Source: Burhinus oedicnemus
Taxonomy: Eukaryota > Chordata > Aves > Charadriiformes > Burhinidae
Length of the DNA stretch: 64,000 bases
NCBI GenBank assembly: GCA_008921705.1
Contig: VFFE01007669.1
Span: 8,024,740-8,088,739, forward strand
Reading direction: 5' to 3'
Below, piece after piece: positions 49,510-62,477 of this stretch (the stretch's first letter is position 1; each line of letters starts with the position of its first letter). The translations under genes were made by a program, and so were the position numbers. Below the pieces are notes generated by a model that was given only the letters and a program-made list of their open reading frames with translations, had not been told where the DNA came from and searched no databases.

Positions 49510-51284
49510 GGGGTTATTCCTCCCCAGGTGCAGTACCCGCTACCCTTGCCTTTGTTGAACTTCATCAGGTTTCTCTCTGCCCAACTCTCCAGCCTGTCCA
49601 GGTCACGCTGAATGGCAGCACAGCCTTCTGGTGTGTCAGCCACCCCTCCCAGTTTTGTGTCATCAGCAAACCTGCTGATGGTGCACTCCATGCCTTTATC
49701 CAGGTCATTGATGAACATGTTGAACAGGACTGGACCCAGCACTGACCCCTGGGGAACACCGCTTGTCACAGACCTCCAACTAGACTCTGTGCCGCTAACC
49801 ACAACCCTCTGAGCTCTATCTGCCAGCCAGTTTTCAATCCACCCCACTGTCCATTCATCCAACCCACACTTCCTAAGCTTGCCTGTGAGGATGCTGTGGG
49901 AGACAGCGTCGAAAGCCTTGCTGAAGTCAAGGCAGACAACATCCACTGCCCTCCCCTCATCTATTTGTCTAGTCACGCCATTGTAGAAGGCTATCAGATT
50001 AGTCAGACATGACTTCCCCTTGGTGAATCCATGTTGGCTACTTCTGATAACTTTCTTTTCCTCCAGATGCTTTGAGACGATACCCAGAACGAGCTGATCC
50101 ATCATCTTTCTGGGGACGGAGGTGAGGCTGACTGGCCTGCAGTTTCCTGGGTCTTCCTTCTTGCCCTTTTTGAAGACTGGAGTGACCTTGGCTTTCCTCC
50201 AGTCCTCAGGCACCTTGCCTGTTCTCCAGGACCTTTCAAAGATGATGGAGAGAGGCCCAGCAATGACTTGTTCCAGCTCGCTTAGCACTCGCAGGTGCAT
50301 CCCATCAGGACCCATGGACTTGTGGATGTCCAGTTTACTTAACTGATCTCTGACTTGATCCTCCTCAACCAAGGGAAAGCCCTCCTTCCTCCAGACTTTC
50401 TCTGTTACCTGTAAAGTCTGGGACTCCTGAGGGCTGGCCTGAGCAGTGAAGACTGAGGCAAAGGCGGCATTCAGTAATTCTGCCTTCTCTGCCTCATCTG
50501 TCACCATGGCCCCTGTCTCACTCAACAGCGGGCCCACATTTTCTCTAGTCTTCCTTTTGCCTCCAATGTACTTGAAGAAACCCTTCCTGTTGACCTCGAC
50601 ATCCCTTGCCAGATTTAATGCCAAGGAGGCCTTGGCTTTCCTCATTTCGTGCCTGCATCCTGTGGCAGCATTCTTGTAATCTTGGCAAGTGGTCAGTCCC
50701 TTCTTCCACTTAGTGTAAACTTCCTTCTTCCACTTGAGCTTTTTCAGAAGCTCCCTGCTCAGCCATGCAGGTCTCCTGCTTCCCTTGCCTGTTTTTTTGC
50801 TCTTAGGGATGCACCAATCCTGAGCTTGGAGGAAGTGAGACTTGAATATCAACCAGCTCTCTTGAGCCCCCATACCCTCTAGAGCCCTAACCCATGGGAT
50901 TTCTCCAAGCAGTTGCTTGAAGAGATCAAAGTTAGCCCTCCTGAACTCCAAGGTTGCAACCTTACTTGTTTTATGCCTACAACACATAATCCTGAACTTG
51001 ATCTTCTCATGATCACTACAGCTGAGGCTGCCCCCAACCTTAATATCCTCCACCAGTCCCTCTTTGTTGGTCAGTACTAGGTCCAGTAGTACACCTCTCC
51101 TTGTCGGCTCCTCCACCACCTGAGTCAAAAAGTTATCATCAAGACACTGGAGGAACCTCCTGGACTGTACATGCCTAGCTGTGTAGCCTTCCCAGCAGAT
51201 ATCAGGATGATTGAAGTCCCCCGTGATAACCAAGGCCTGTGATTGTGAGGTGACCTTCAGCTGTCTGTAGAAGGCCTCATCAAC
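49491..51284 (-). pseudogene. CR1 ORF2 endonuclease end plus reverse transcriptase (copy B)
   Basis: One frame is open from the truncated 5' edge down to 49491 (580 codons from the ATG at 51233, plus about 17 before it). It retains the C-terminal part of the APE-type endonuclease: GDFNHPD at residues 5-11 and the SDHE box at 73-76. The reverse transcriptase follows: [42 protein letters not shown] from about 492, and the catalytic FADD at 522-525. The frame then ends in [12 protein letters not shown], where other CR1s continue into the C-terminal region. It lacks ORF1 and the N-terminal endonuclease, so it cannot be autonomous. The long open frame indicates a fairly recent insertion. Confidence 0.95.
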
Positions 51285-54200
51285 TTTTTTTATAATTTAT
51301 CTTTTTATTTTCATCATTTTAATAATATCCATGGACTGGATGTCCCTTGTTAGTGTTCTAGATACATAAAAACATCCACAGGTAAGCCATGTAATGTTCA
51401 GAAGCATTAAACACGGAACCTGTCTCGTGCCCCAGTCTTTAAGAAAATCTAAACATATTTTATAGGGGGCGTAATTTTCAAAGTGATATTGGTTGGGGAA
51501 GAACTTTAACGAATGAGTAATTTTTCTTCTAAGTAGTTTGCATATGAAAGAACTGTTTGCTGAAAGGCTCTGCTGGGTTGGTAAATGCAGTGTGAAACAA
51601 CCGAGACTCTTTGGCACCCATTTTTACAAAACACTGTGCCCCGATTTTGCCCTTAAATTGGGGAGGCGCTGATCAACTGATAACTCAGTTTAATTAGTGG
51701 TACTAATAAAGTCAATGAAAGCCAAACAGCAGCTCATCACCAAGAATGCAAAAAGGTTTTACTTGTAAACTTAACTAAGACATTTTAATAATCATAGTAA
51801 AAAGTGTATTTGGTATTTGCAGCCAGTATACTTTATGTGACTTATGTGCTTATATCTTGTTTGTTTGGCTTATCTGAAATTTTCCATTCACGTTTTTTAT
51901 TAACGGGTTCTCTTTTCGGGGAGAAGGTTTTAACAAGAACCAAGACCGTTACTGTGATGACAAATGGCTTTAAAAGAGATTCCAAATACGTGATCTGTAA
52001 ATCAGAGCAAATTCATTAGGCTTTCTGTAGGATTCAAAAAGTGTTGATTGGCTAAGTTGCATCCCCAATAATTCTGAATTTGTTAAATGTGTATTTCTAA
52101 TCCCGAACTGTGCCCTTACTGATTCCTCAGGCTTTCCGGTATAAAGCTTTAAAGGCCTTAACATTAACTCTTTTGGTTATGCCTTAAACCTAATGAGCTC
52201 CAATCCATTTCACCTCTAAAAGAACTAATTAATTGACTTAAAGTCCTACAAAGACTGTTAACTCCTTTCAGTGTCAGAGAAATTGAAACTGGCACTTTCA
52301 AAGCCTAAGTCTGAGCAAGTGGAGGACTGCAGGTACATTTTGGTGAGGATTCTGAAGGAAATGGCTCGACAGCAGACAGATGTTACGAAATGACCCGGAT
52401 TGTGTTTCAGCTGGGGGTTCACCAGTATCTGTGTACCTGTGCAAAGACTAATTTAATAGCTCGTCAGCAGTACTGGAGCAACCTTTTGCACAGCCAGGGC
52501 CATTTGCAGTATTGTAACTCCTTACAGCCTAGACTTTGCAGCTGAAGGTTTTTGGCATGCATCGGTACAACTCAAGTTGGCTGAGGATGTGACCTTTTGT
52601 GTATGCATATTAGTTCCATTATAAAAATTCATATACTCATTTTTATAGAAAACTACTCACTCTTCTGGATAGTGAACCACCATAATGTAGTAAAAGGTAT
52701 CTTTTTTTATCAGCTCCAGTTAGAGCCGTCCTACCATTCTTTAAAAGCAGATATTATTACAGTTTATACTACAAATAATTGGACTAGAGCTTAGAAAGCA
52801 ATCAAGAAAAGTGAAATAAAAACATTTGACTCATTCTTTAATTTAAATAATGCAACTATCTCAACAGATGTAACGTGGGGTGGAAGAGTTCCTCAGATGA
52901 GGGGTGTAGTAAGAAAAGGAGCCAGCCTCGATGGACATAGCCCATTATCGAGATCTAAACAGGAGACTATCTAAAGCAAAGCTGAAAGCGCGTCAAGAAT
53001 TTTAAGCCTAAAGATCCCCAAGGTAACTAGAAGAAAGACCATGAGGAGTAGTGTAGGTAAGTATTCAAAAGTAAATCAGTGCATTTCCTAAACTGAGAAA
53101 CTTTGGATTTTATTTTGATAGTTCTATGCTGTGGTTGTAAAGATTGTTACGGAATATATTTCAAGTAGTATAATACAAAAGATTTGAGCCAGTGTTAAAA
53201 AAACTAATCAGAAGAACAGCAGACATCTTCGACATTTAATGGTGCTGAAGTGGAAAAGTAAACAAATTTAGCAATTCATATCTTTGTACGAGATAGACAG
53301 TGCACCCATACGTGGACCTTTTTGTTAACAGAACAAAGAAGAAAAAAGCATTCTTGACCTAGATTTAACAGATTGTATTGAAACAGCATATGAAGCACAG
53401 TATTTTAATGGTAATAAAATTGCCATTTTGTGACAGTGTGATTCATATGGAGTATTAGTCATAATTGGTAGTAATATATTTTGACATAATTAAACAATAG
53501 AACTCCAGTTATCTGTACCAGAAAATATTCAGCACCATTCTTGACCTAGATTATATTGTAGTAGCAAAGCGTAGCTGCCTTGCCCTGAGATGAAGCCACA
53601 ACTTTACAGTAAAATGTAAAATGAAATGCTCTTATTCTTATACGTTTTCATAATCAAAATATAAAGTTATACCATGTCAACAACCAGCAGATGGAGAAAA
53701 AGAACGTCCTAGGAAGCTCAAAGAACACACTAGGAAACTGAGCTATAAATACCAGGCTAATTCCATAGCTTTGAGATTTCTCCAAAGCTTTTTTAAATCC
53801 CTCCAGAAAAGACTGAAGAGATCCCTAATCTGAAGTGCCCCAGTTGAAGAAAAAATAAAATTATTTTAAACTACATTAGATTGTTTGGGCATCTTAATGA
53901 GTCAATGTAATATCTACTATATTTGTTGCTTCAAAATAAGATTTTTAAACACATTTGTACATTTTCATTCTTATCAGTACTTTCTTTAGAGAAAATACAG
54001 AATTCTGTCTGATCACCTCTGAGCTGATATGTATAGTATTCGCACAGAATACTTGGTATTCGCAACTCATTTTGAATCTCTGTTTTTTAGAGCTGTCCCT
54101 TTCAGTAGAGAGAGCTAACAGAATAGCAGTCGTCTTTGATAGGATTTTATGAAAATTTGGAATATCTTTTGATGTTTTTTTTCCTTTGCATTTGTAAATT

Positions 54201-54607
54201 GTACCTATGGAACCCAACATTGTGGCTACATTTAGAAATGTTTTTCTGGCTTCCATGCTTCATATTCTAAATTCTTGAAAGCAGGCTTTCAGGTTCCATA
54301 GCATTCTAGGGAGGACGTCATTCTCAGGTTGTAACTGAATTTGGTGAATGTGCAATGGGAACAGGTTCTAAGGCAAGTGTGTGTAAGAAAACCTGGGTTG
54401 TGAGATAAGTGAATTGTGGAGTGTATAAGTGAAGGGATTCTTTTCTCCATAATGTTGGATGAAAAGATGTATACACTTGTATTACTGAAGCTCTCCGTAA
54501 TGCTTCCTGTTGAAGTTAGCAAAGCCAGTAGCTGGGGGTGTCAGGAGACAGAATTGTCATGTAACTATAGAGTGATACTGGGTGGAAGGGATATCTGGAG
54601 GTCGTAC
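51285..54607. other. Probable UBR3 intron, nothing recognised
   Basis: AT-rich unique sequence. A 106-codon minus-strand frame at 51297-51617 and a 103-codon one at 53945-54256 show no domain and no splice context. A segment at about 54571-54604 (GGAAGGGATATCTGGAGGTC) resembles the CR1 3' end that follows and may be a small duplication. Confidence 0.5.
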
Positions 54608-54930
54608 AGAATGGCTGAGGTTGGAAGGGACCTCTGGAGGTCATCTTGTCCACCCGTTCTCGTCAAGCAGGGTCACCTAGAGAGGTTGCCCAGACAGTTT
54701 TTTAATATTTCCATTGATGGAGACTCCACCGCGTCTCTGGGCAACCTGTGCTGGTGCTCCGTCACCCTCACAGTAAAAAAAGTGTTCCATGATGGTCAGA
54801 CAGAGCCTCCTGTGTTTCTGTCTGTGCCCGTTACCTATGTCCTGTCACTGGACACCACGGAAAAGAGCCTGGCCCCACCTTCTTTCATACGCGTTGGGAA
54901 GATCCCCCCAGAGCCTTAATTTTCCTAGTA
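54608..54930 (-). mobile_element. CR1 LINE 3' fragment
   Basis: Plus-strand reading begins with a decayed terminus and GAGGTTGGAAGGGACCTCTG, GAGGTCATCTTGTCC. It continues through AGCAGGGTCACCTAGAG, GACTCCACCGCGTCTCTGGG, GTCACTGGACACCAC and GGGAAGATCCCCCCAGAG, the reverse complement of a CR1 3' region. Smaller CR1-like traces may continue to about 55085 (AAGATCTCCCCTAAACC). It is moderately diverged and the reading frame is lost. Confidence 0.88.
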
Positions 54931-55344
54931 TTTATTCAAAACTTTCCATGTTGCACATGTCTGCTGTTTGTCCTTTAACTTGGACGTCAGAGGAGATTCT
55001 CACTCCATCATCTCCTTAACCACATGTCATCTAGTTGAAGACAGCAGTAAGATCTCCCCTAAACCTTCTCGTCTTGAACTTCTCCTTCCAGGAGGATCTC
55101 TTCACTTCCTAAAAATGTCTCTTACTTTCTGCACTCATGTTTTGCTTGAGAAAATGCATTAAAAATAATACCTTTTCCAGAAACTTCTGAGTTGCCATTG
55201 CATGTTCCTTCTATAAGAGGAAGACAATTGGAAAGCTTGGGGAAAAAAATTACGAATCTTCATTCCTAGAGCGCTGGAAATTTTTGCAGTGTGTATTACT
55301 GGTGTGTGACACGAGCCTCAGTGTTTGTTCACTGTCCATAAGAC

Positions 55345-55640
55345 CTTAGGTAGAACGTGGTTTGCAGTACTGGACACTGCCCTTTAAAGAAAATTTGTAT
55401 TAGCCAGAAGTAGGCAAAGCAGAGCAACAAGCTAGTGACGGATTTAGAAAGCGGGACTGTTGAAGAACAGCTGAAAGGATTGGGTTTGTTTATTCTAGGA
55501 AAAAAGAGAACACTGTAGGATGGGCATAAGGCTTTAAAAAGATAAGAGGTTTTTATAAAAGCAATGGTGGCAGTTGCTCTGTAGATTTAAAAAAAAGGGA
55601 AAGTTTAGTTTGCACAAAGGATAATTTAGGATGGATATAA
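55345..55640 (+). mobile_element. CR1 LINE internal fragment (old)
   Basis: The plus strand resembles a CR1 ORF2 C-terminal segment. The landmarks are GTTTGCAGTACTGGACACTG, then GCAACAAGCTAGTGACGG, GAACAGCTGAAAGGATTGGG and TTGTTTATTCTAGGAAAAAAG. These correspond to the rvQ(R)RAtkLv...[14 protein letters not shown] region. Many substitutions and indels mark it as old. Boundaries are approximate. It is in opposite orientation to the fragment ending at 54930. Confidence 0.72.
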
Positions 55641-57651
55641 AGAGAAAACAGTGCCAACTTTTGTGGTTTACCTCATATCTGACTGCAAATATGGATGAAA
55701 AACTGGGATATTTTCCGTATAACTGTCATGAAATCTATGCTAGGAAATTTTTTAAAATGCATAAAGCAGCAGCTTTCAGAGACGATCTTGGTAATTTTGA
55801 CCTCCCGCCACTGGCAGTGGGCTGAGCAGATTGCTCTCCTGAGACCCTCTTCAGATCCTCAGTTTTTCCAATTCTGTCGACTTCATTGTGGGATTAGCTT
55901 TGTTTTATTTCCCTGCAAACTTTTTCTATTACTGATAATATACTTCAGTTTGAGATATATGGTATTTAAAGTCTCTACTTATGGCAGTTTTCATTACAAC
56001 AAAATGAACCAAAGGACCTTTTTTCTCAAATAAAATTCTTTGAAAAGCTCTTCTGTAAAATGGAATGAAATTCAGGTTCAGCAGCCTTTGGATTTCCTTG
56101 AATTTAGATTTCAATTGAGATGGTAGGCTGAAGTGTAACACAAGAAATAAATACATGCAAAACAAATGTGGGAAGCTATCGTACCCGTCTGTAGCTTGAA
56201 TTCGTATTTCTTAGATTTTTCTGCCAAGAGTTTATGACATTTGTTCATGACACTAATGGCTTTGTTTATGGAGGGGTTTTTGTGACAGAATATATTTGTG
56301 TTACTAAATGAATTTCTTTTGATCAAGCTTTAAACATGTTTTGATGAAGAGCTGACTAAATGGTTCTTTGCCTACCTTTTTCCCAATAGCTCACTTTTTG
56401 GAGCGTAGTGCCAGAACATGCTAAATATCGGTGTTACGTACCTACCGCCTGCATTTCCAGAAACATTTTTCAAGTCTATTCAGAGAATAAAGGACTGTTT
56501 GAGTTTTAACTTAGTATCTGGCACAACACATTGTCCTTTGATTAGGATGAAGTAGTGCGTTTTCTAGGTTCTCATTTTTTTTGGAGCTTTGTTCTAAACT
56601 CTTGGATGTACTGCATCCTGAAAGGGACACGTGGTTTTAATTTCTGGGTGCCTGTGGTCCTTACTCACATTTTTCTTTTCTCTGCTTTGACGAGCTGGTG
56701 CAATTCTCTTTTACTTGTCAAGCTTGAATGTGATTCACTCTTTTGTTTAGTTCCTTCTGAAGAGAATCAAACCTTTTTTGTCTAGCTTAGCGTATGTGCA
56801 GTCTATTGCACATGCAGTAAAATCAGGTTTTAGAGTGCATCAAGTGAGCAAAGCCATGGGTACCTGGCAGGACAGAGTTGGGCATCGTTACCAGCTACCA
56901 TCTTGCTCTGCATTAAACCTAACGATGTCACGTTTGGATGGCAAGACACTTCTAAGGAGAGTTTCACAACCCTTGTACTGAAGAAGGGAATAGAATGCTT
57001 TTTATTATCATAAAAAAACAAATGTTTCATTTTCAAGGAGCCGGATTGCAGTCTTCACAGTTTATTGGACAGTGAAACTTATCCTTATTAAGGTGTCGGT
57101 ATGAATACGTCTGATAATTGTCATATAAAAATTCAACCCAAAAATACACACACTAACATTTAGGTACTTTGCTCATTTTAGTAGGCTAAAAATACCTTGG
57201 TTTTCTTAACAGTGAATCTCTGGGTGAAGGGAATGGGACGGCCACGCAGGAAAAAGGTTTTTCACTGATGAAGCACAAAATCTTATTTGAAACTAGTGGC
57301 GTGCATACAGTCAAGAACTTCATCATCTTTGTTGCTGGAATACAGATTAAATTTTAGTAGAGTAGATTTTTTAAAAAGAAGTTGTACATTAGCGTTTCCT
57401 TAAATATTAGATTATTTTTTTCTGTGCTCCTGATGTTTTATGGAAGTGAAGTGTGTGCAAAATAAGAAGTGGAAACAGGTATTTATTTCAGAGTTTCAAA
57501 GGAGAAATAATATTCTAAGAAACCTCTCTGATTAAGTGTCTATAGATATGAAGAAATAATTATCATTTAATATTGAAATCTTAACGTCCTGAGTGGACTG
57601 TATTGCTTACTATTGCTTATCTTCTGTTTCAACTGTTTCTTTGTTTTTCAG
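55641..57651. other. No gene seen
   Basis: AT-rich unique DNA in the probable UBR3 intron. Open frames (60-112 codons) are T-rich and hydrophobic by composition. No repeats recognised. Confidence 0.5.
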
Positions 57652-57709
57652 CTTGGAATGAACAAGATGAGAATACCCACCTTCAATCTAATGCTTAATG
57701 AGGAAAAAG
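57652..57709 (+). other. Possible short exon (strong acceptor, weak donor)
   Basis: The tract CAACTGTTTCTTTGTTTTTCAG is an excellent acceptor on the plus strand. The following 58 bases end GAAAAAG/GTCAGG, a weak donor. Two frames are open over most of it. It is antisense to UBR3 if the assembly is right. The support is weak. Confidence 0.18.
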
Positions 57710-59442
57710 GTCAGGCTTGCTTTTTTTTTTTAATCCTGTCCCATACTGTTAATTAGTGTATTAAAACGTACTTTATATTTGCATTACTTATTTCGTATAA
57801 CTTAAATAACAAACCAAATGTGAAGTTTTAATATGAGGGCGAGGAAGATTATTTTTAAATCGAATGGTATATTCATAAAACAGCTGACTCAGAGCAGCGT
57901 AAGTAGAAAAAGAAGCTATAGAAGGAAAGGTCATGTATACAAATCTTCATAAAGATTAATTTAAAAATTATTAAACTTACAATTAATGGACCTCTTGTAT
58001 ATCAAGAAAGAAATTTGTCATAATTTTCATGCAGTGAAAGCATTTAAAAGGATTAAAATCACCCCCTTTTTTTTTTTTTTTTTAAATATCCTTGAACTTC
58101 CGAGTCCTGTTTTAGAGAACAGAGAGAACCGTCTGCCTCTTAAATAAAACAGCAAGGCCAAATTCTCCAAATATTTACACGTTCAATTAGTATATCACTG
58201 AAATACAGTAATAATCTACTAATGCTGGAGATTTATGTATCATATTGTACAGGTTTGTAGCATACCGGATTTCAAGAGGCAACCCAAGCTCTCAAGCACT
58301 ATTAGACTTGATGCCAGATAAGGCTGTAGAGTTTGCATTCAGGTGTCTGAATAGCTGATTTTTATGTTACCATATTTTTTTAATATCATAAGAGTATTTT
58401 CATGAGGGAAATTGCTGAGTAGAGATACATAATTCAGTAAACAATTTAAAAAATTGCACTTGGAGAAAAAATTCCCTGTGTCTAAAAATAGTATAGTCAT
58501 GTGACTTATGACTTTGGCACAAAAGTATAATTTACAGGTTTAATTTGCAATCCTACTATGTTTCTGACATTCACTTGCACAGAAGCTGAAGCTGAATTAT
58601 TCAAACGATTTAAATATTGCCGTGTCCTGAACTTCAGGTGTCTAATACAAAGGAGGTTTATAGAGTTTATTGAGGCCTCTGCATTTGAGATACAGGAGTG
58701 TGATTTTCATTTTTACCATTTATTGCTTAATTTTTGATATTGCATTGCAGTTAATGGAGATCAGGGGCTAATCTGGTAATTGTTATGCCAGCAGCTCAGA
58801 GCCTTTCGCCATATTTCCAGGAATCTGATTTTTTCCTTTTTTAGCTGCGTATCTAAAATCGAATTGAGTTTTCACATTCAGGTTTTGAAATAGTTACGTT
58901 TAAATATTCTTTTCTTTTAAAATTAACTATTTTGTTTCCACAAATTTATGTTTCCCTAGTAACCAGTAAGTCAATAATATACAGCAAAGCTGTCAGCTAG
59001 AGCTGAACACTTACAAATGGTTATTACCTATTTATTTTCTGCATCTATTTATTAGATACCTTAAGAACATTCTGTATCAGATGCTCCTGAAATTCATATA
59101 ATCTTCATTATAAAAATACATTTAATAATTTCAGATTTTGGAAGCCTGAAACATAACAATTAAAAGAAGAGTTTGTTATTTGTTTGTTCATGTGCTTAGA
59201 TCTCCTTTTTTAAGTAATTTTAACTTTGGTCTGAAACTTTAAAATATTTATAAATTTAATAATATTTATGAATTATTTATAAATACTTGTGATATTTATA
59301 TAGCTAATTTTTAGCTATATAATTTCATAATATTCAGTGTGTTGCTATTAGAATTTTAAGTTTATGTTAATTTTAACTTCCTTGTCCGTTTTTTGGACAA
59401 ATGCGAGTGTCTGCCATGGTCGTTTTCTAATGAATCTGTGTG
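57710..59442. other. No gene seen
   Basis: Very AT-rich sequence, including T17 at 58067-58083 and an ATTTAT-rich stretch at about 59240-59330. Nothing recognised. Confidence 0.55.
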
Positions 59443-59736
59443 TTATGTTAGCAAGAGTGATCCCACTGTGACAAAACAGATTTTTTCTATTAATATCTTC
59501 TTCTGTTGTGGCAGTTGGTCTTGGAAGGTCTGAATTCTGTCTCTTGTAGGCGCAGATTGCTTTTTTTTCTTCCACATTTTGCAATCATCTTTTTTTCTTG
59601 ACGTGGGGTCATGGTAACTTTCCCTAATAGACTCTTCTGGAGCTTGATAGTTTCTTACAGAGCTAACAGGATGACAGTTGGTATAGAAAATTTTCAGAAA
59701 GATACCCAAAGCCACAAAGAATAAAGATCTTCTCAT
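59443..59736 (-). other. 97-codon ORF with signal-peptide-like start, unidentified
   Basis: The ATG at 59736 is in a favourable context (A at -3). The frame begins MRRSLFFVALGIFLKIFYTN: two basic residues, then about 15 hydrophobic residues, like a signal peptide or type II anchor. A hydrophilic, lysine-rich middle follows (RKKDDCKMWKKKKQ), then a second hydrophobic end. No family is recognised and no clear donor is present. It is intronic and antiparallel to nothing known. A chance frame is the most likely explanation. Confidence 0.2.
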
Positions 59737-60851
59737 GCTTCTTCCAAAATACTAAATTCTGGAAAAGCACTGCATCAACAAAATCAAAATACTTTAAGAA
59801 TGATGGCTTCCTTATGGCAAGGTAGGTTTTGGAGGAGACAGACATTCCTATTCAAAGTAAGCCCCAAAAAAGTGGCCTTCCCAGTTGCAGAACTGATGAT
59901 GTATCATCACTGCGTGATAAAGAAAGAACAAAAAGAACTGTAGAAAAGCTGTTCAGAAAAAATATTCAAGTGTAAATTCTCTTTATATCATAGAAAGTTT
60001 AGTCCTTTAAAATCCTCAGCTAGGAACCTTACTATGCAGCTCTTCTCTGCTATATAATACCTTACTTGCTGTCTTGTTTCAGAGAATGAAAAAGATAACC
60101 AGTTTGTATAAGATTGTTTTAGCTTTATGTCTGCAGATTGAAAAAAGACCGTTGAAAAGTAAATGTATGAATGGCTTTTGGTCATTAAAAAGAAAGAAGA
60201 GAAAACATGCAAATCCGGGTTTGCTTCTCCTACATTTGTAGGTTGCTGAAGATAGACATTGTATGTTATACAAGTTCCTCATTTCCTTATGAGTTCACCT
60301 AAAGTGATAAAAGCGGACATAATAACATTTTTTCATTTCTTACTAACATATAGGTTAGTAATATTCTATTTCATGATGTTCCCTAAGAAACATTTTGATA
60401 ATGGTGACATGATTCTTATGTACCGAATAACTTGGTTGATTTAAATTGCATACCAATTATTAGTCTTTATTTGTAAAAAAATCTGCATGCTTACATTATT
60501 TTGACAGTAAAGTAGGCCTATCTCACATGCACACAGCTTTGAGCTGTTTCCCTTGTAAAGAAAAAAATTAGTGTGGTGGAAGGCTTGAAAGAGTATTATG
60601 ACTCTTCTGAATTCTTCTACGGACTCTACTGGGTGACCGTTGTATTTATTAAATTCTTACTGCGTAGACAGAGCTGAGGTTTAAAACAAAAATCCTTTTG
60701 TCTCCTGCCATCTTTTTTGATTGTCGCATAGCTCAGTTTTGCTTTTTGTCAAAGCCCTTTCAGAGGTGCTGTGTGTGTATGCATCCGTGCACATGTGTGC
60801 ACAAAGGATGTACGTTCTCCATCCTTTCACTGGAAAGGAAAACCTGAGTTG

Positions 60852-60908
60852 CTCCCAACTCTGGGAGCTCCCAACTCTGGGAGTTCCCCAACTCTGGGAG
60901 TTACCCAG
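60852..60908. repeat. Tandem hairpin repeat, 16-bp unit, 3.5 copies
   Basis: CTCCCAACTCTGGGAG occurs at 60852-60867 and again at 60868-60883. A one-base-longer variant follows at 60884-60900, then a partial unit. Each unit is itself a perfect inverted repeat: CTCCCA and TGGGAG pair around an ACTC loop. Confidence 0.93.
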
Positions 60909-62435
60909 ATAGATGTGTTCAAAGGCAGTCATACTCTGAGAAAGTTTCAGGTTTGGGTGCTATGTGTACATTAAATAAAGGATGCTAAAAGAATCGCGCT
61001 CCTTCCCAGTTCAGCCATTGCCTTGGACAACTGTGGTGACACAGTTAAATCCGCTAAATTGAGGATACGTTGCAGCTCAGTGAACTCTACTTTTACCTGC
61101 ACTATATTGGTAGAAAGGATATCGGATGTAAGGTTACAACTCCTGATTAGGTAACAGCATGCAGGTCCAAAATGCTCCAAGAGAAGAGATTCTATTGTGT
61201 GCGCTTAATGACCAGCTAGAATCCATGAATGTAAATCAGTCTTTCTCCATGAGAATCTTGTCCTTATTGTTTGGTTAGTGTAGATTCCTAAATAGCAGGT
61301 GTGAAGTGATTGCATTGATCATGTAATGTGGCAGCATTGGAAACCAAATAATACAGGGTTCTGCCCATCCCCATGCGGGTGAGCGAGGCTGGCTGAGCTG
61401 GGGCATGTCCAGTGGGCTACTGGTAAAGATGGTTGGCTGTGGTTGTAGAGATAGGTAAAGTGACCTGGGCTTTTTGCTGTTTTGGAGTGAATTCTTCCAA
61501 ATAGCTATCATTTTATAGAGTGGTTAAATGGGGGTCTTTCAATCCTAAAAAGTTCTACAGCATCAAAAGTTGTATGAATTAGGAATACATAAGCCTTGTT
61601 ATAGTACGTAATAAAACAGTCCTTTATACAGTTTAAAATAATTTAATACCAAGGGTAGTTGGACTAGTATAAACTGATTCGACACTGGGGCAATTTAAAA
61701 TGTATCATTTTAATTAAGTCATTCAGTGCAGATCAATTTTCTGGTTGTTGCAATGTATTCTTCATACTCTGTATTTACGAGTAAGATGAAGACGTCTTTC
61801 TCAAACCGAAGGCCAGAATATATCATGTATACAGCTGTGTTATAGTCCTGGATACCAACACAATGAGATAAGATTGAAGGAAGAAAGGTTTCCTTTATAC
61901 TTCAGACACATTTGTTTGTTGAATCACTCGCCTAAAAATAGGGCTTCATAAAGTATTCAATACCAATCTAATTAGTCAAGAGAATGCTTCTCTTCAAAAT
62001 GGAAAAGCATTCCCAAAAAGCGATGCAACATTTGTATCTAATTAGATGATACAGGAGAATCCTAACTAATTGCTTTGATAGACTTAAACAGATTAATAAT
62101 GTGCAAGCAATAACTAAATAAAAACTATTTTTAACTCTGCGTGGTTTGAAAATAATGCTTTTTAAGAAGCTGAAACTTCCTGTTAGTTCTAAAATCCCAA
62201 GACTGTGATTTGAGGGCATTTCTATTTCTGAATGTATTTTGTAGGTTTTTCCTGTGCTAGAAAGGAAAGCCTGGGAAGTGAGATTGCAATTTTTATCTAT
62301 AAGCAGTGTTTTTCGTACGTTCTAAGCATTTGCAAAACTTTATGCCCAAAATCTGGTCATTCCATAAGTAAGCACTGGGCTTTGTGCATCAGAGGCAGTC
62401 ATTGATCACAGACCTCTAAGTAGCCTTTCTCTGTG
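60909..62435. other. No gene seen
   Basis: AT-rich unique sequence. A small exon-like shape on the minus strand (61145-61100, ending GTGCAG/GTAAAA) is too weak to call. Confidence 0.5.
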
Positions 62436-62477
62436 GTACGTGGGATTGTACGTGGAATTGTACGCGGAATTGTACGC
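62436..62477. repeat. 12-bp tandem repeat with CpG, 3.5 copies
   Basis: GTACGTGGGATT, GTACGTGGAATT and GTACGCGGAATT follow each other without gaps, then GTACGC. Each unit carries one or two CpG sites, notable in AT-rich, CpG-poor surroundings. Confidence 0.92.

Larger units (their letters stand above)
48797..51284 (-). mobile_element. CR1 LINE, 5'-truncated, copy B
   Basis: About 2.5 kb of CR1 on the minus strand, inserted in probable UBR3 intron in the same orientation as the gene. The 3' end is at AGTCACAGAATCACCGGGG (48797, plus-strand reading). The 5' truncation is at about 51284, followed by TTTTTTTATAATTT. It extends about 500 bp further 5' than copy A and so retains the end of the endonuclease domain. 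No clear target-site duplication is seen. It is highly similar to copy A over their shared length. Confidence 0.96.

Noticed and set aside
61100..61145. Minus-strand 46-base exon shape ending GTGCAG/GTAAAA
   Set aside because: Weak acceptor, very short, and no homology.
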